NCBI GenBank assembly: GCA_902575095.1
Contig: CACGPY010000002.1
Coordinates: 27,557 to 91,556 of the forward strand
From: an uncultured Pelagibacteraceae bacterium
GTDB taxonomy: Bacteria; Pseudomonadota; Alphaproteobacteria; Pelagibacterales; Pelagibacteraceae
Reading direction: 5' to 3'
DNA: 64,000 nt
Below the pieces are notes generated by a model that saw nothing but the letters and a program-made list of their open reading frames with translations, ran no database searches and was not told the DNA's origin. Made by a program: the position numbers and the translations under genes. Each line of letters opens with the position of its first letter. The stretch's first letter is position 1. Below are positions 25,225 to 34,182 of this stretch, in pieces.

Positions 25225-26250
25225 TTATTTAACTCTTAAATAATATAGATTTAATGCGCTAAATACTAACAGCACACTAGTAATTTGATGAGATGAAGCG
25301 ATAAAAATATTAAGGTCTGTTAATAATGTTAGAATTCCAAGACAAGATTGCAAAAATAAAAAAAACAACACAATTTTTATAGAACCATATAAATGAAATA
25401 TTTTATTTCGAAAAATATATAATGCTAAAAATAAAGCATAAATTAAAATCAAATATGCTAAATTTCGATGATAAAATTGTACTAACGAATGATTATTAAA
25501 TTCTAAAACATCATTAAGATTAGTAAACAAAAAATCATTAGGAAAATAATTTGATCCCATCATTGGCCAGGTTTGATAAATTTTACCAGCATCTAATCCA
25601 GAAACAAAGGCACCCATAATTATTTGAATAAATATTAGAAAAATAAATGTGAGAAATGGCAAATTGAATCTAGAAAATTTAAAAAAATTTTTTTCTTTAT
25701 TTGATGTAATATTTTTTATTAGCCAGAAAATGATTGAAATAATCAAAATTGCTGTAATTAAATGAATAGATAGTCTATAGTGACTTACAGTAATATCATT
25801 GACTAATCCACTTTTGACCATAAACCAGCCAATTATTCCCTGAAATACTATTAATGAAAAAATTATATAACAGATCTTTAGGTGTTTAATATTAATTTTT
25901 TTAGACATTTGAAAAAAAATTAAGGGTAAAATAAAAAATATACCAATAAATCTAGCGAGGACTCTATGAAAATATTCCCAATAAAAAATGACTTTAAATT
26001 CATTTAGAGTCATACTCGAATTTAAGAGAATATATTGAGGTATAGTTTTATATTCATTAAAATAGTATTTCCAGGAGTCTTTATTTAATGGGGGCAAGAT
26101 ACCTTCAAATAATTCCCATTTGGTTATTGATAAACCTGAATTAGTTAGTCTCGTTAAACCACCAATAATTATTATAAAGAATATTAATATTAAAGAAGTA
26201 TTTAACCAATAAAGAAATAAGTTATTAATTTTTTTCTCGTTTGAAAACAT
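25225..26250 (-). CDS. ctaA: Heme A synthase (CtaA/COX15)
   Basis: 341 aa, inner membrane, about eight hydrophobic helices. Family marks are IGGLTRLTNSGLSITKWELFEGILPP, FYWEYFHRVLARFIG (heme-ligand His), IGWFMVKSGLV, SHYRLSIHLITAI and the second-half FNNHSLVQFYHRNLAY plus ASSHQITSVLL. It oxidises heme O to heme A for cytochrome c oxidase. Alphaproteobacterial long type with both heme sites. Its 5' side faces the chorismate mutase gene across 50 bases. Confidence 0.93.
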   Translation of the reverse strand: MFSNEKKINNLFLYWLNTSLILIFFIIIIGGLTRLTNSGLSITKWELFEGILPPLNKDSWKYYFNEYKTIPQYILLNSSMTLNEFKVIFYWEYFHRVLARFIGIFFILPLIFFQMSKKINIKHLKICYIIFSLIVFQGIIGWFMVKSGLVNDITVSHYRLSIHLITAILIISIIFWLIKNITSNKEKNFFKFSRFNLPFLTFIFLIFIQIIMGAFVSGLDAGKIYQTWPMMGSNYFPNDFLFTNLNDVLEFNNHSLVQFYHRNLAYLILIYALFLALYIFRNKIFHLYGSIKIVLFFLFLQSCLGILTLLTDLNIFIASSHQITSVLLVFSALNLYYLRVK

Positions 26251-26300
26251 ATTTTATAATATATATTTAAAAGGTAATCATATATTTATAAATTGTCGCT

Positions 26301-26582
26301 ATGGTAAACAAAAATATACTTAGAATTAGGAAAGATTTAGATAGATTAGACAATAAATTACTTGAGATAATCAAGAAAAGAGTAAAATTAGTTGATTTAG
26401 TTATCAAAAATAAAAAATATAAAAAAGATATTGTTGATAAAAAAAGAATATTAATTATTTTAAAAAATATTTCAAAAAAATCTAGAAAAAAAAAGATTGA
26501 TCCAAAGATTACTAATAGAATATGGAAATCTATGATTAAAGCTTTTATTGAATATGAGTTTAGAAATTTTTACAAAAAATAA
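26301..26582 (+). CDS. Chorismate mutase (AroQ type)
   Basis: 93 aa, a single AroQ helical domain: LRIRKDLDRLDNKLLEIIKKRVKLVDLV with the catalytic-region Arg residues, KKYKKDIVDKKRILIIL, and a third helix ending YEFRNFYKK. It converts chorismate to prephenate for phenylalanine and tyrosine. Very Lys-rich for the family. The stop TAA abuts the convergent rpmG stop with no gap. Confidence 0.85.
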   Translation: MVNKNILRIRKDLDRLDNKLLEIIKKRVKLVDLVIKNKKYKKDIVDKKRILIILKNISKKSRKKKIDPKITNRIWKSMIKAFIEYEFRNFYKK

Positions 26583-26774
26583 TTATTTACTGTGAGGTGG
26601 TAATTTTTTTTCTATAAAAAATTCGTGTTTTCGAGTATTTGGATTATACTTCTTTAATTTAAGTTTTTCTTTAGCTTTTTCACCTTTAGTTGGTTTTTTA
26701 GCATAATAAATAAATTTGCTATCAGGATTACTTTCTGGAACCATACGAACCTTAAGATGTGTTTTTTTTGCCAT
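26583..26774 (-). CDS. rpmG: 50S ribosomal protein L33
   Basis: 63 aa, a little longer than usual (about 55). MAKKTHLKVRMVPESNPDSKFIYYAKKP and the C-terminal KLKLKKYNPNTRKHEFFIEKKL align with L33 (…LKKYDPxxRKHVxxxExKxK). The zinc-binding Cys pairs are absent, the common Cys-minus type. Starts inside the end of the merR-type gene (23-base overlap). Confidence 0.88.
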   Translation of the reverse strand: MAKKTHLKVRMVPESNPDSKFIYYAKKPTKGEKAKEKLKLKKYNPNTRKHEFFIEKKLPPHSK

Positions 26775-27132
26775 ATTTTTTTAATTTATTTATTTTTTCT
26801 AATAACAAGTTGCTTTTAGCTTTTAAAAGTTTTTTGTAATATTCAGCTTTTAAACTAATGGAGTTATAATCGTCAAGTTTATTCATATTTAAATTTATTA
26901 ATTTTTTTGCTCCAGAAATGGTCAATCCCTTATTTTTGAGTAAAAATTTTATTAATTTGATGATTTCTATTTGCTCTGATGAATAATATCTTCTTTTATT
27001 CAAAATTTTAGGTTTAATTATCTTAAACTCCTTTTCCCAATATCTTAAAATATGATTAAGAGGTTTGTTGGTTTTTGGGTTTGTTAAGCCTAAAATTTTA
27101 GAGGCTTCAGAAATATTTATTAGTTTAGTCAT
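26752..27132 (-). CDS. MerR-family transcriptional regulator
   Basis: 126 aa. The N-terminal winged helix-turn-helix is clear: INISEASKILGLTNPKTNKPLNHILRYWEKEF followed by RRYYSSEQIEIIKLIKFLLKNKGLTISGAKKLI. The C terminus is a short Lys-rich coiled coil. A MerR gene directly after ihfA is a standard alphaproteobacterial order. It overlaps ihfA by 4 bases (ATGA). Effector and targets unknown; no Cys metal site is visible. Confidence 0.9.
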   Translation of the reverse strand: MTKLINISEASKILGLTNPKTNKPLNHILRYWEKEFKIIKPKILNKRRYYSSEQIEIIKLIKFLLKNKGLTISGAKKLINLNMNKLDDYNSISLKAEYYKKLLKAKSNLLLEKINKLKKYGKKNTS

Positions 27133-27419
27133 GTTAATTTCTTAATTTCAATTTTTATTTTATTAGAAGGTATAAAACGCACTGTTTTTCTTGCAGCAAT
27201 TAAATACTCTTGATTAGATTTTGGATTTCTACCTTTTCTTTGTTTTTTTTGAATAATTTTAAATGACCCGACATTTTTTAAATTTAAATTTCCTTTTTTT
27301 ATATTCTTAAAAAGTATATTGATAAAATCTTCAATAATTTTTCTAGAGAGATTAATTGATAAACCTGTTTGTATATTTAAATTCTTTATTATATCCTCTT
27401 TTTTTATATTCTTATACAC
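27129..27419 (-). CDS. ihfA: Integration host factor subunit alpha
   Basis: 96 aa HU/IHF fold: KEDIIKNLNIQTGLSINLSRKIIEDFINILF (helix pair), LNLKNVGSFKIIQKKQRKGRNPKSNQEYLI with the DNA-intercalating arm (RxGRNPK) and a C-terminal helix. The position after plsX and before merR identifies the alpha subunit. The start codon is GTG; no in-frame ATG lies nearby. It overlaps plsX by 8 bases. Confidence 0.9.
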   Translation of the reverse strand: MYKNIKKEDIIKNLNIQTGLSINLSRKIIEDFINILFKNIKKGNLNLKNVGSFKIIQKKQRKGRNPKSNQEYLIAARKTVRFIPSNKIKIEIKKLT

Positions 27420-28431
27420 TTTTAGAATGTTTTAAATTTCTTTTGATTTGAGTCATTAAATCGCCTTTTACTATTTTATAACACAAATCTATCGAATGAT
27501 AAAAACCTATCGAGTCAATTCCTCCGTGACTTTTGACTACAGGACCGTTAAGACCAAGAAATATAGCTCCATTATATTTTCTAGGATCTAATTTATCTTT
27601 AAATTTTTTAAGAGATAAAAAACTAAATAGAATAGAGACTAAAGAAAGAGATTTCTTTAAATTTTTGGTAATAAATTTTGCTGTACCCTCGGCAGTTTTT
27701 AAAGCTATGTTTCCTGTAAAACCGTCAGTGACAATTATATTAGACTCTCCAGACATTATGTTATTTCCCTCTATATAACCATTGTAAATAAAATTTTCGT
27801 CACTCGATAGGTCACGCAGTCTTTTTGATGCGGTCTTTAAAATCTCAGTTCCTTTTATTTCTTCTGAGCCAACATTTAATAAAGAAACTTTAGGTTTTTT
27901 TTCAGGATACAATGATTTAAATAATGCTGAGCCTAATTCTGCAAAATCAATTAAATTTTGTTCATTACATTCGATGTTTGCGCCTAAGTCTAAAACTACA
28001 TTCATACCATCTTTGTTAGGCCACAAGCCAGCTAAAGCCGGTTTATTAACCTCATTCATCATTTTTAATATCATTTTGGATATTACTAAAAGAACACCAG
28101 TATTACCTGCTGATAAACTTATGTCTGATTTTCCATCTAATTGATGCTTAATACAGTTCCACATACTTGTATTTTTAGAATTTTTTACTGCTTTTAAAGG
28201 TGTTTCTTCATCAGAAACTACTGTCTTTGAGTCTATAATTTCAATTGAATTAGATGAAATATTATATTTTTTAATTTTTTCCTTTATCAAACTTTCTTTA
28301 CCAAAAATATTGAGAATGAAATCATTTTTTGATTTATGTTTATTTAAGAATATCTTTACACCCTCAATAGTCTTGTCAGGAGAATTATCACCGCCCATTG
28401 CATCTATAGCAATAGAAATTTTTTTTGACAT
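27412..28431 (-). CDS. plsX: Phosphate acyltransferase PlsX
   Basis: 339 aa. KISIAIDAMGGDNSPDKTIEGV at the N terminus, then DEETPLKAVKNSKNTSM, SAGNTGVLLVISKMIL, VLDLGANIECNEQNLI and GFTGNIALKTAEGTAKFI are PlsX hallmarks. It makes acyl-phosphate from acyl-ACP for phospholipid synthesis; PlsY, which uses it, is partly seen at the right edge of the window. Follows rpmF by 10 bases. Confidence 0.96.
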   Translation of the reverse strand: MSKKISIAIDAMGGDNSPDKTIEGVKIFLNKHKSKNDFILNIFGKESLIKEKIKKYNISSNSIEIIDSKTVVSDEETPLKAVKNSKNTSMWNCIKHQLDGKSDISLSAGNTGVLLVISKMILKMMNEVNKPALAGLWPNKDGMNVVLDLGANIECNEQNLIDFAELGSALFKSLYPEKKPKVSLLNVGSEEIKGTEILKTASKRLRDLSSDENFIYNGYIEGNNIMSGESNIIVTDGFTGNIALKTAEGTAKFITKNLKKSLSLVSILFSFLSLKKFKDKLDPRKYNGAIFLGLNGPVVKSHGGIDSIGFYHSIDLCYKIVKGDLMTQIKRNLKHSKSV

Positions 28432-28441
28432 ATATATTAAA

Positions 28442-28615
28442 TTAAATATCTAGAATCTTTTTGCCGTTGTAATAACCGGATTTTAAATCAACATGATGAG
28501 ATAATCTATATTCACCACTTTTTTTATCTTCCACAACATTTACAGAAGACAATTTGTGATGAGATCTTCTCATTTTCTTCCTAGATATCGAGGTTTTTCT
28601 TTTTGGTACAGCCAT
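28442..28615 (-). CDS. rpmF: 50S ribosomal protein L32
   Basis: 57 aa, below the ORF-track cutoff. Translation from ATG at 28615 gives [20 protein letters not shown] at the N terminus and [16 protein letters not shown] at the C terminus, the L32 pattern ([18 protein letters not shown]). It lies in the conserved rpmF-plsX order, 2 bases after the upstream gene's stop. Confidence 0.95.
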   Translation of the reverse strand: MAVPKRKTSISRKKMRRSHHKLSSVNVVEDKKSGEYRLSHHVDLKSGYYNGKKILDI

Positions 28616-28617
28616 AA

Positions 28618-29121
28618 CTATTTTTTAAAATTGATTGACTTTTCTATCATATTATCTAGCGGTAGTTCAAAGCAAAAATTAAAAAAATTCATAATATAAT
28701 CATCAAATAGTGATAAACTGCTATTTTCTTGCATATAAAGATGATTGAAATATTTTTTAATCACATCTTTATTTATTTGAAAGGACTTATCATAATCCTT
28801 TTTAAGATCTATTTTAAGTAGAATGTCATATAAAATTTTATTAAATTCTTTCATCTTCTTATTTACAGTTACATCGCCTAGTCCAGTTTCTCTAAGATTA
28901 TATTCTATATTATAAAATAAAATGTCATAGGATTTTTGACTAAATTTAAAACCTTTTTTTTTATATATAATCATAAAAATTGAAAAATGAATAAACATCA
29001 GATAAATTCTAGTCTCAAAAGTATCAGATAAACCTATTTTTTTATAAAAAAATAAATTTCTAGATAAGGTCAATAAAATATTATACAAATTTGGATTATG
29101 TTTATTAGAATTTTCAAACAT
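28618..29121 (-). CDS. Ubiquinol-cytochrome c chaperone family protein (CBP3-like)
   Basis: 167 aa. [35 protein letters not shown], then [29 protein letters not shown] fits the Ubiq_cyt_C_chap pattern (helical; FxxxDxxLREMGVGDxxVxKxMK). The family assists assembly of the bc1 complex. In alphaproteobacteria this gene and a DUF177 gene usually stand between bamE and rpmF; here DUF177 is missing. Its 5' end overlaps the divergent bamE gene by 24 bases. Confidence 0.8.
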   Translation of the reverse strand: MFENSNKHNPNLYNILLTLSRNLFFYKKIGLSDTFETRIYLMFIHFSIFMIIYKKKGFKFSQKSYDILFYNIEYNLRETGLGDVTVNKKMKEFNKILYDILLKIDLKKDYDKSFQINKDVIKKYFNHLYMQENSSLSLFDDYIMNFFNFCFELPLDNMIEKSINFKK

Positions 29122-29562
29122 TTTAAATATATATATCTTTTTTTATTTATTATCTTAATTAATTGTCAAATAAAAGAGTCATCTAATAATCATGGAATAC
29201 TTTTTCTTGAGAATAGAGCAAATAAATTAGAAATTAGTAAATCTAATAAGAATGATGTGGTTAATATTATAGGCCAGCCTCATTCAAAATCAATAGATAA
29301 TGAAAATGAATGGATTTATATCGAGAGAGTTTTGGTTAAAGGTGAATATCATAAATTAGGACGAAATATATTAAAATCAAGTAACATTTTATTCCTTGAA
29401 TTTGATAAATTCGGTATTTTAAAAAATAAAAAATTATTTAATAAAGATGATATTAAAAAGATTTCTTTTTCAAATAAAAAAACAGAGAATGATCTTTCAA
29501 AAAGCAGCTTTGTAGAAAAATTGTTTACTAGTTTAAAAGCAAAAATGTATAGAAGAAAATAA
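29098..29562 (+). CDS. bamE: Outer membrane assembly factor BamE (SmpA/OmlA)
   Basis: 154 aa. A hydrophobic lipoprotein signal (YIYLFLFIILINCQ) is followed by the BamE core: LEISKSNKNDVVNIIGQPHSKS and NEWIYIERVLVKGEYHKLGR. The residue before the Cys is Asn, not the usual Gly/Ala/Ser, so the lipobox is atypical. Part of the BAM complex that inserts outer-membrane proteins. Divergent from, and overlapping, the cytochrome c chaperone gene, a pairing typical of alphaproteobacteria. Confidence 0.82.
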   Translation: MFIRIFKHFKYIYLFLFIILINCQIKESSNNHGILFLENRANKLEISKSNKNDVVNIIGQPHSKSIDNENEWIYIERVLVKGEYHKLGRNILKSSNILFLEFDKFGILKNKKLFNKDDIKKISFSNKKTENDLSKSSFVEKLFTSLKAKMYRRK

Positions 29563-29564
29563 AA

Positions 29565-31667
29565 TTAATGTGCAATAACAGCTAAAAGAAGTAATGCAAC
29601 TATATTTGTTATCTTAATCATTGGGTTTACTGCAGGGCCTGCGGTATCTTTATAAGGATCTCCAACAGTGTCTCCGGTTACTGCAGATTTATGAGCTTCT
29701 GATCCTTTTCCACCAAAATTACCGTCTTCAATATATTTTTTTGCATTATCCCATGCGCCGCCACCAGCTGTCATTGAAACGGCTACAAATAATCCTGTAA
29801 TAATTACTCCAAGCAACATTGCTCCTAAAGATGATAACGCAGCTTCCATTCCACCAATTTGTAAAATTATAAAGTATAAGATTACCGGAGATAAAACAGG
29901 TAATAAAGATGGAATAATCATCTCTTTAATCGCAGCTTTTGTTAGCAAATCAACTAATCTACCATAATCTGGTTTTCTTTTCCCTTTCATAATACCGGGT
30001 ATTTTTTTAAATTGTCTTCTTACTTCAACAACAACAGCTCCACCTGCTCTTCCAACTGCTTGCATACCCATTGATCCAAACAAATAAGGTAACATTCCAC
30101 CAATAAGTAAACCTGCGACTACAAAAGGATTTGATAAATCAAAGGTTACTAAAACTCCTTCTAGAGCAGATCCCTTTACAGTTGAAAAATATTTTATATC
30201 CTCTGTATAAGCAGCAAATAAAACTAAGGCACCCAACCCTGCAGATCCTATAGCATAACCTTTTGTAACTGCTTTTGTAGTATTTCCCACAGCATCTAAT
30301 GCATCAGTCGTTTTTCTTACATTTTTTGGTAACTTAGACATTTCTGCTATTCCGCCTGCGTTATCTGTAACTGGCCCGTAAGCGTCCAACGCCACTACCA
30401 TTCCAGTCAAAGCTAACATAGCAGTTACCGCTATTGCGATACCATATAAGCCGGCTAAACTATTTGTATATAATATGCCAGCTACAATTATTAATGCTGG
30501 AACTGCGGTAGCTTCCATAGAAATCGCTAAACCTTGAATAACATTTGTTCCATGCCCTGTAGTAGAAGACTTAGCAACTGATTTAACTGGTCTATAGTTT
30601 GTACCAGTGTAGTACTCAGTAATCCAAATTAATAGTCCTGTAATTATAAAGCCAACTACTCCGCAAATATATAAATCTATTCCATCAAAATTTTTTCCAC
30701 TATTTGAATAAGAATTATCGAGTCCAACAATGGAGTCAGTAACTGGATATAAAATTAATAATGATGTAACAGCAGTAACAATAAAACCTTTATACAATGC
30801 TCCCATTATATTTTTGCTTTTTCCTAGTTTTACAAACCAAGTACCTATAATTGATGTAATTATACAAGCCCCACCTATAGCTAAAGGATAAATCATTAAG
30901 TTATAGTCTGAAGGAAAAAAAATCGAAGATAAGACCATTGTTGCAACAATAGTTACTGCATAAGTTTCAAATAAATCAGCTGCCATTCCAGCGCAGTCAC
31001 CTACGTTGTCGCCCACATTATCAGCTATTACTGCTGGATTTCTAGGATCATCTTCAGGAATTCCTGCTTCAACTTTTCCAACTAAATCAGCACCTACATC
31101 AGCGCCTTTAGTAAAAATTCCACCACCTAATCTTGCAAAAATAGAAATTAAAGATGCTCCAAATCCAAGAGCTACTAAAGCATTTATAATCTCTCTACTA
31201 TCAACTTTTAAATTAATTAAAACTATATAATAAAAAGTAATTGCTAATAAAGCTAAGCCAGCTACTAGCAAGCCTGTGATTGCTCCTGATTTAAAAGCTA
31301 TTGTTAAACCAGATTGAAGACTTTGTCTTGCTGCTTCAGCCGTACGTACATTTGCCTTTACAGAAATTAACATACCAACATATCCAGCAACACCTGATAA
31401 AAAAGCTCCAATGAAATATCCTATTCCAACAAGATAACTAAAAAAATAGGTTACAATGGCTAAAACAATAACTCCAACTATAGCAATTGTTTTATACTGC
31501 CTATTTAAATAAGCTTTTGCGCCAATTTGAATTGCTTCAGCAATTTCTTGCATTCTTGAATTACCGGCGCTTGAAGAAATTATTTGTCCAGATAACAAAT
31601 AGCTGTAAGCAACAGCCAACACGCCAATAAAAGCAATTAAGTAAAGTAATTCTAAAAAATTTGTCAT
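29565..31667 (-). CDS. hppA: K+-independent, H+-translocating membrane pyrophosphatase
   Basis: 700 aa with about 16 membrane helices. Pyrophosphate-site motifs are [39 protein letters not shown] and the C-terminal [10 protein letters not shown] and [15 protein letters not shown]. The K+-dependence determinant reads [14 protein letters not shown], with Lys at the key position, the K+-independent proton-pumping class. It couples cytosolic PPi hydrolysis to proton export, saving energy in nutrient-poor cells. Convergent with bamE at 2 bases. Confidence 0.97.
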   Translation of the reverse strand: MTNFLELLYLIAFIGVLAVAYSYLLSGQIISSSAGNSRMQEIAEAIQIGAKAYLNRQYKTIAIVGVIVLAIVTYFFSYLVGIGYFIGAFLSGVAGYVGMLISVKANVRTAEAARQSLQSGLTIAFKSGAITGLLVAGLALLAITFYYIVLINLKVDSREIINALVALGFGASLISIFARLGGGIFTKGADVGADLVGKVEAGIPEDDPRNPAVIADNVGDNVGDCAGMAADLFETYAVTIVATMVLSSIFFPSDYNLMIYPLAIGGACIITSIIGTWFVKLGKSKNIMGALYKGFIVTAVTSLLILYPVTDSIVGLDNSYSNSGKNFDGIDLYICGVVGFIITGLLIWITEYYTGTNYRPVKSVAKSSTTGHGTNVIQGLAISMEATAVPALIIVAGILYTNSLAGLYGIAIAVTAMLALTGMVVALDAYGPVTDNAGGIAEMSKLPKNVRKTTDALDAVGNTTKAVTKGYAIGSAGLGALVLFAAYTEDIKYFSTVKGSALEGVLVTFDLSNPFVVAGLLIGGMLPYLFGSMGMQAVGRAGGAVVVEVRRQFKKIPGIMKGKRKPDYGRLVDLLTKAAIKEMIIPSLLPVLSPVILYFIILQIGGMEAALSSLGAMLLGVIITGLFVAVSMTAGGGAWDNAKKYIEDGNFGGKGSEAHKSAVTGDTVGDPYKDTAGPAVNPMIKITNIVALLLLAVIAH

Positions 31668-31691
31668 GATTTAAAGCGCATAAATGCCAAA

Positions 31692-31721
31692 TTAATATTA
31701 AAAACGCAAGCTAAACTTCAA
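31692..31721 (-). promoter_or_regulatory. Candidate promoter of hppA
   Basis: Minus-strand TTGAAG (31716-31721), an 18-base spacer and TATTAA (31692-31697) lie in the 70-base gap between nusB and hppA, about 25 bases before the hppA ATG. Motif match only, in AT-rich sequence. Confidence 0.35.
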
Positions 31722-31737
31722 TAAAAATAACAGCTTT

Positions 31738-32139
31738 TTAGTCATCTTTTCTTAATTCTTTAGATATTTTATCTAATATGGCGTTCAAATAACCTATTTG
31801 AATTTTCTCTAAAAAATGCTCAGATGCTAATAAATATTCGTTAATAATTACTTTTTTTGGTGTGTTATGCTTGAACATAAGTTCAAAAATTGCTGCAAAA
31901 AGTATAATTTTTAATAATTTATCTGTTTTTGCTAGATTAATATCATTAGTTAAGAACAATTTAATTTGCTCTTCAATTAAATCTGATCTTTCTAAAGTTC
32001 CAGTAACTACATCCTTAATGAATTTTTTATATTGACTTTTTGGGAATACAATTTGAGCGTCTGGATTCATTAAAGCATTATAAAGTTTTTGTATTACTTT
32101 AATTCGAGGAGAAGGATTTTTAAATTTTTTTTGGTCCAT
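31738..32139 (-). CDS. nusB: Transcription antitermination factor NusB
   Basis: 133 aa all-helical protein. SPRIKVIQKLYNAL at the N terminus (normally AVQALYQ) and the C-terminal VIINEYLLASEHF and GYLNAILDKISKELR match NusB. It binds boxA RNA with S10 during rRNA antitermination. Overlaps ribH by 20 bases; ribH-nusB is a conserved order. Confidence 0.9.
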   Translation of the reverse strand: MDQKKFKNPSPRIKVIQKLYNALMNPDAQIVFPKSQYKKFIKDVVTGTLERSDLIEEQIKLFLTNDINLAKTDKLLKIILFAAIFELMFKHNTPKKVIINEYLLASEHFLEKIQIGYLNAILDKISKELRKDD

Positions 32140-32542
32140 TTTGTAAAATGGACATCACTGCATTAGCAGCTTCTGACCCTTTATCAGGTTTTTTACTGGT
32201 TGTATTTTTACATCTTTGGAGAGCTTGTTTCATATTATAAGCAGTAATTATTCCATTACCTATTGGTTTATTGTAGGTTGTTGAAAGGTTTAAAATTGAA
32301 TTAAATGTTGAATAACAAATTAAATTAAAATGTGGGGTTTGACCTTTAATGACACAACCTAAGGCTAAAAAACCATCAAATTTTTTTATATTTTTTCTTA
32401 TAGCAATTGGAATTTCAAAAATCCCAGGCACATTAACAATGTTAACTTTAACACTGTTATTTAATCTTTTTTTTGAGCTTAATACCAATTTTTTTGAAAT
32501 ATTTTTATAATAATTAGCATTAACTATTAAAATTTTTTTCAT
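32120..32542 (-). CDS. ribH: 6,7-dimethyl-8-ribityllumazine synthase
   Basis: 140 aa. VNVPGIFEIPIAIRKNIKKFDGFLALGCVIKGQTPHF carries the substrate loop (PGxxE-P) and the catalytic-His region usually written GxxTxHFDx; here TPHFNLI. C-terminal TAYNMKQALQRC and GSEAANAVMSIL complete the fold. It condenses the two precursors made by RibD/RibA and RibB. Coupled to ribBA through an ATGA overlap. Confidence 0.93.
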   Translation of the reverse strand: MKKILIVNANYYKNISKKLVLSSKKRLNNSVKVNIVNVPGIFEIPIAIRKNIKKFDGFLALGCVIKGQTPHFNLICYSTFNSILNLSTTYNKPIGNGIITAYNMKQALQRCKNTTSKKPDKGSEAANAVMSILQNGPKKI

Positions 32543-33594
32543 TTTATTATAATCTGTTTTTTAATCTTTAAGCCGAAACCTTCAAGCCCAATAATTTTTT
32601 TTTTACTTCTTGAAATTAATATCATATTTCTAATATTAAGGTCTTTTATTATTTGTGCACCAATACCATAATATCTCAATGTATTAATGTTACTTTCTTT
32701 AGAAATATTATTTTTATTATTTATAATTAATAATAAAAAATTCTTGTATTTTGACATAACCATAAGAGATTTTTTAATATTATTATTGTTTATAATGTTT
32801 TTGTTCCCGATTTTATTGGATAGAACTCTTACTGGTATAGATTTTCTTTGATTGAACTCACCTCTCTTTATTGCAAAATTAATATTATTTTCTAATTTAT
32901 TTTTATAAATAAAGATATTTATCTTTCCAATTCGTTTTATATTTAAAGATTTGGATGAGATTTTATTTACTAGCTTCTCATATTTAAAACGATATGAAAT
33001 TAAATCTTCGATAGATGCTAATTTTATTTTATGCTTTTTTGAAAATCTAAAAAGATCATTTAATCTTGCCATTCTTCCATCCTCGTTCATCACTTCACAA
33101 ATAACTGAACTTGGATTTAGTTTAGATAACTTGGAGATGTCAACTGATGCCTCTGTGTGTCCAGCTCTTTCTAAAACTCCACCATCTCTAGCAACCAAAG
33201 GAAAGACATGACCAGGAGAAACAATTTCACTTTTTTTTACTTTTGGATTTATTGCTATTTTAATTGTCCTAGCTCGATCTTGTGCTGAGATACCGGTAGT
33301 TATTCCTTTTTTAGCTTCAATAGAAATAGTAAAGGCAGTTTGCATTCTAGATTTATTTTTTGATGACATTAAAGGTAATTTAAGATTATCAACTTGTTTT
33401 TTTGTTAAGGCTAAGCAAATTAATCCTCTACCATGTTTAGCCATGAAATTTATACTTTTGGAATTGCACTTTGAAGCAGGTATAATTAAATCTCCTTCAT
33501 TTTCTCTATTTTTGTCATCAACAAGAATAAACATCTTGCCTTTTTTAGCATCTTTTAAAATAGAAGAAATTTTTGCAAATTTATTTTTTGGCAT
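32539..33594 (-). CDS. ribBA: 3,4-dihydroxy-2-butanone-4-phosphate synthase with degenerate GTP cyclohydrolase II domain
   Basis: 351 aa, two domains. Residues 1-205 are an intact RibB: FILVDDKNRENEGDLIIPA (metal-binding Glu), MAKHGRGLICLALT, and HVFPLVARDGGVLERAGHTEASVD. The C-terminal part (about 215-351) is a decayed RibA. It keeps INTLRYYGIGAQIIKDL and KKKIIGLEGFGL, but the three zinc Cys and GD-x-F region of active cyclohydrolase II are missing, as is its catalytic Tyr block. So only the RibB reaction is expected. It directly abuts ribE. Confidence 0.93.
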   Translation of the reverse strand: MPKNKFAKISSILKDAKKGKMFILVDDKNRENEGDLIIPASKCNSKSINFMAKHGRGLICLALTKKQVDNLKLPLMSSKNKSRMQTAFTISIEAKKGITTGISAQDRARTIKIAINPKVKKSEIVSPGHVFPLVARDGGVLERAGHTEASVDISKLSKLNPSSVICEVMNEDGRMARLNDLFRFSKKHKIKLASIEDLISYRFKYEKLVNKISSKSLNIKRIGKINIFIYKNKLENNINFAIKRGEFNQRKSIPVRVLSNKIGNKNIINNNNIKKSLMVMSKYKNFLLLIINNKNNISKESNINTLRYYGIGAQIIKDLNIRNMILISRSKKKIIGLEGFGLKIKKQIIIK

Positions 33595-34182
33595 TTAGTT
33601 AGAACATTTATATATATATTTACTAAATATATCTAATTCTACGTTTACCAATCCATTAATTTTAAAGTTCTTCAAATTAGTTAGTTTTAATGTGTGGGGT
33701 ATAACAGTAATATCAAATGAATTTTGATAAACTTTTGAGATAGTAAGGGACACACCGTTAATTGAAATTGATGCTTTTTCCATTAAAAATTTATTTAATC
33801 TTTTTTCTAAAATCTTCAAATTTATCATCCAGGCTTTGTCTATAAATTCTATTTTTTTGATTTTTGCTACCCCATCAACATGTCCTTGAATAAAGTGACC
33901 TGATATACTTTTACCGAACGATAAAGATTCTTCTAAATTTATTATCTGATTTAATCTTAAAGTTTTGAAATTTGATCTTTTTAACGTTTCATTTGATATA
34001 TAAAAAAATATTCTATTTTTGAATATTTTTACAATCGTTAAACAAACTCCATCACAACATATTGACGATCCTAAGTCTTTTTTTTTAAAATTAATATTAG
34101 TTTGAATTTCGACGTAGATACTATTTTTTTTCCTTGTAATATTTTTTACTTTTCCCGTATTAAAAATTATTCCATTAAACAT
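33595..34182 (-). CDS. ribE: Riboflavin synthase alpha subunit
   Basis: 195 aa. Begins [12 protein letters not shown], with the conserved Phe2 and the G-x-V motif, and shows the internal duplication of two lumazine-binding barrels: SSICCDGVCLTIVK (first) and ASISINGVSLTISK (second), plus KSISGHFIQGHVDGVAKI. It dismutates two lumazines to riboflavin. Overlaps ribD by 8 bases. Confidence 0.94.
   Translation of the reverse strand: MFNGIIFNTGKVKNITRKKNSIYVEIQTNINFKKKDLGSSICCDGVCLTIVKIFKNRIFFYISNETLKRSNFKTLRLNQIINLEESLSFGKSISGHFIQGHVDGVAKIKKIEFIDKAWMINLKILEKRLNKFLMEKASISINGVSLTISKVYQNSFDITVIPHTLKLTNLKNFKINGLVNVELDIFSKYIYKCSN

Noticed and set aside
31675-31740. Possible terminator between nusB and hppA (AAAGCTG / AAGCTT-like repeats)
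   Set aside because: The pairing is short, AT-rich and widely spaced, with no proper stem followed by a U run.
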